A stretch of DNA of 64,000 bases from Bacteroidota bacterium (GTDB lineage Bacteria > Bacteroidota > Bacteroidia > JACCXN01), in NCBI GenBank assembly GCA_013696965.1, contig JACCXN010000055.1:16183-80182 (forward strand). Reading direction: 5' to 3'. Of the stretch, positions 63,815 through 64,000 are shown one piece after another. Under the pieces are notes generated by a model. It saw only the letters and a list, made by a program, of their open reading frames with translations. It did not search any database and was not told the origin of the DNA. Each line of letters opens with the position of its first letter. Within the stretch, counting starts at the first letter, position 1. The position numbers and the translations under genes are program-made.

Positions 63815-64000
63815 ATGAGCGAAAATAGAAAAATGTTAAACCTGGTAGAAGAGTGCTTAAAAAGCGGATTACAAAAGAAAGATTTTATCCGCCAAAAAAA
63901 CATTAGTCCTCACAAATATTACTATTGGCAAAAGAGGTACCTTGCCCAAAAAGGAAAGAGCGAGGAGAGACCGGTGTTTAAAGAAGTATCCATTCCTGCG
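63815..64000 (+). CDS. tnpA: IS66-type accessory protein TnpA (3'-truncated by window edge)
   Basis: ATG at 63815 opens a frame of 62 codons that runs off the right edge. The sequence fits the first small protein of IS66 elements: KMLNLVEECLKSGLQKKDF, RQKNISPHKYYYWQKRYL, then a variable region ending KEVSIPA. This protein is a DNA-binding HTH factor that with TnpB supports TnpC transposase. tnpB and tnpC should follow outside the window. Confidence 0.85.
   Translation, partial: MSENRKMLNLVEECLKSGLQKKDFIRQKNISPHKYYYWQKRYLAQKGKSEERPVFKEVSIPA

Noticed and set aside
1-64000. CRISPR arrays, restriction or toxin-antitoxin systems
   Set aside because: No spaced direct-repeat array and no recognisable cas, restriction or toxin genes were found by reading both strands.

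Overview
The window is a chromosomal segment of a member of the Bacteroidota. The evidence is AT-rich DNA, -7 promoter boxes of the form TAnnTTTG, start codons without Shine-Dalgarno leaders, and phylum-typical proteins: a carboxypeptidase-like-domain TonB-dependent receptor, a PorV/PorQ-family outer-membrane protein, a secreted protein with a type IX-like C-terminal domain, DUF349, DUF3127, DUF6787, group II GGGP synthase and a class I FBPase. The order within the phylum cannot be set from this sequence alone. About 61.7 kb is ordinary, densely packed core genome. The last 2.3 kb, after a tRNA-Leu gene, looks like the edge of an integrated element.

Layout. 0-11 kb: end of a MacB-type ABC permease, mfd, fbp, a MoeB/ThiF-rhodanese fusion, GGGP synthase with a PPTase, ahcY, and a lipoprotein that looks like a Rieske domain without its histidines. 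11-21 kb: two small hypothetical proteins, then a three-gene unit of TonB-dependent receptor (1243 aa), giant secreted protein (1331 aa) and PorV-like barrel. 21-29 kb: greA-HIT, ruvC, a membrane block (UPF0104 protein, GT2 glycosyltransferase, OppC-type permease), a short-chain fatty acid carrier, DUF3127 and a flavin reductase, then tRNA-Leu(UAG) with a decayed transposase fragment behind it. 29.5-35 kb: DEAD-box helicase, then tig-clpP-clpX. 35-41 kb, all on the minus strand: etfB-etfA, a DUF151 nuclease-like protein, a CNT nucleoside transporter, thyA and folA. 41-45 kb: pdhB and a membrane pyrophosphatase fused to a YceI domain. 45-54 kb, minus strand: DUF349 protein, deoxynucleoside kinase, a propeller-like protein, GH3 protein, a PolX homologue and SppA. 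54-61.4 kb: folK, an OmpA/TPR lipoprotein, a SpoU methyltransferase, DUF6787, a Cys-rich lipoprotein and mutS. 61.5-64 kb: tRNA-Gly(GCC), tRNA-Leu(UAA), then a gene-poor stretch with a HTH (excisionase-like) protein, a broken zinc-ribbon gene, a small membrane protein and the first gene of an IS66-type element, cut by the window edge.

How they work together. thyA, folA, the CNT transporter, the deoxynucleoside kinase and folK cover thymidylate/folate supply and nucleoside salvage. mfd, ruvC, mutS and the PolX homologue serve DNA repair. tig, clpP and clpX form a folding/degradation unit. etfBA and pdhB serve energy metabolism, and the membrane pyrophosphatase recovers energy from PPi. The receptor/secreted-protein/PorV triad is the best candidate for an undescribed system. 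The most unusual single proteins are the pyrophosphatase-YceI fusion, the PolX homologue that has lost two of three polymerase acidic residues but keeps its PHP motifs, and the Rieske-like lipoprotein. I saw no CRISPR array, rRNA operon, SusD homologue or complete defence system.
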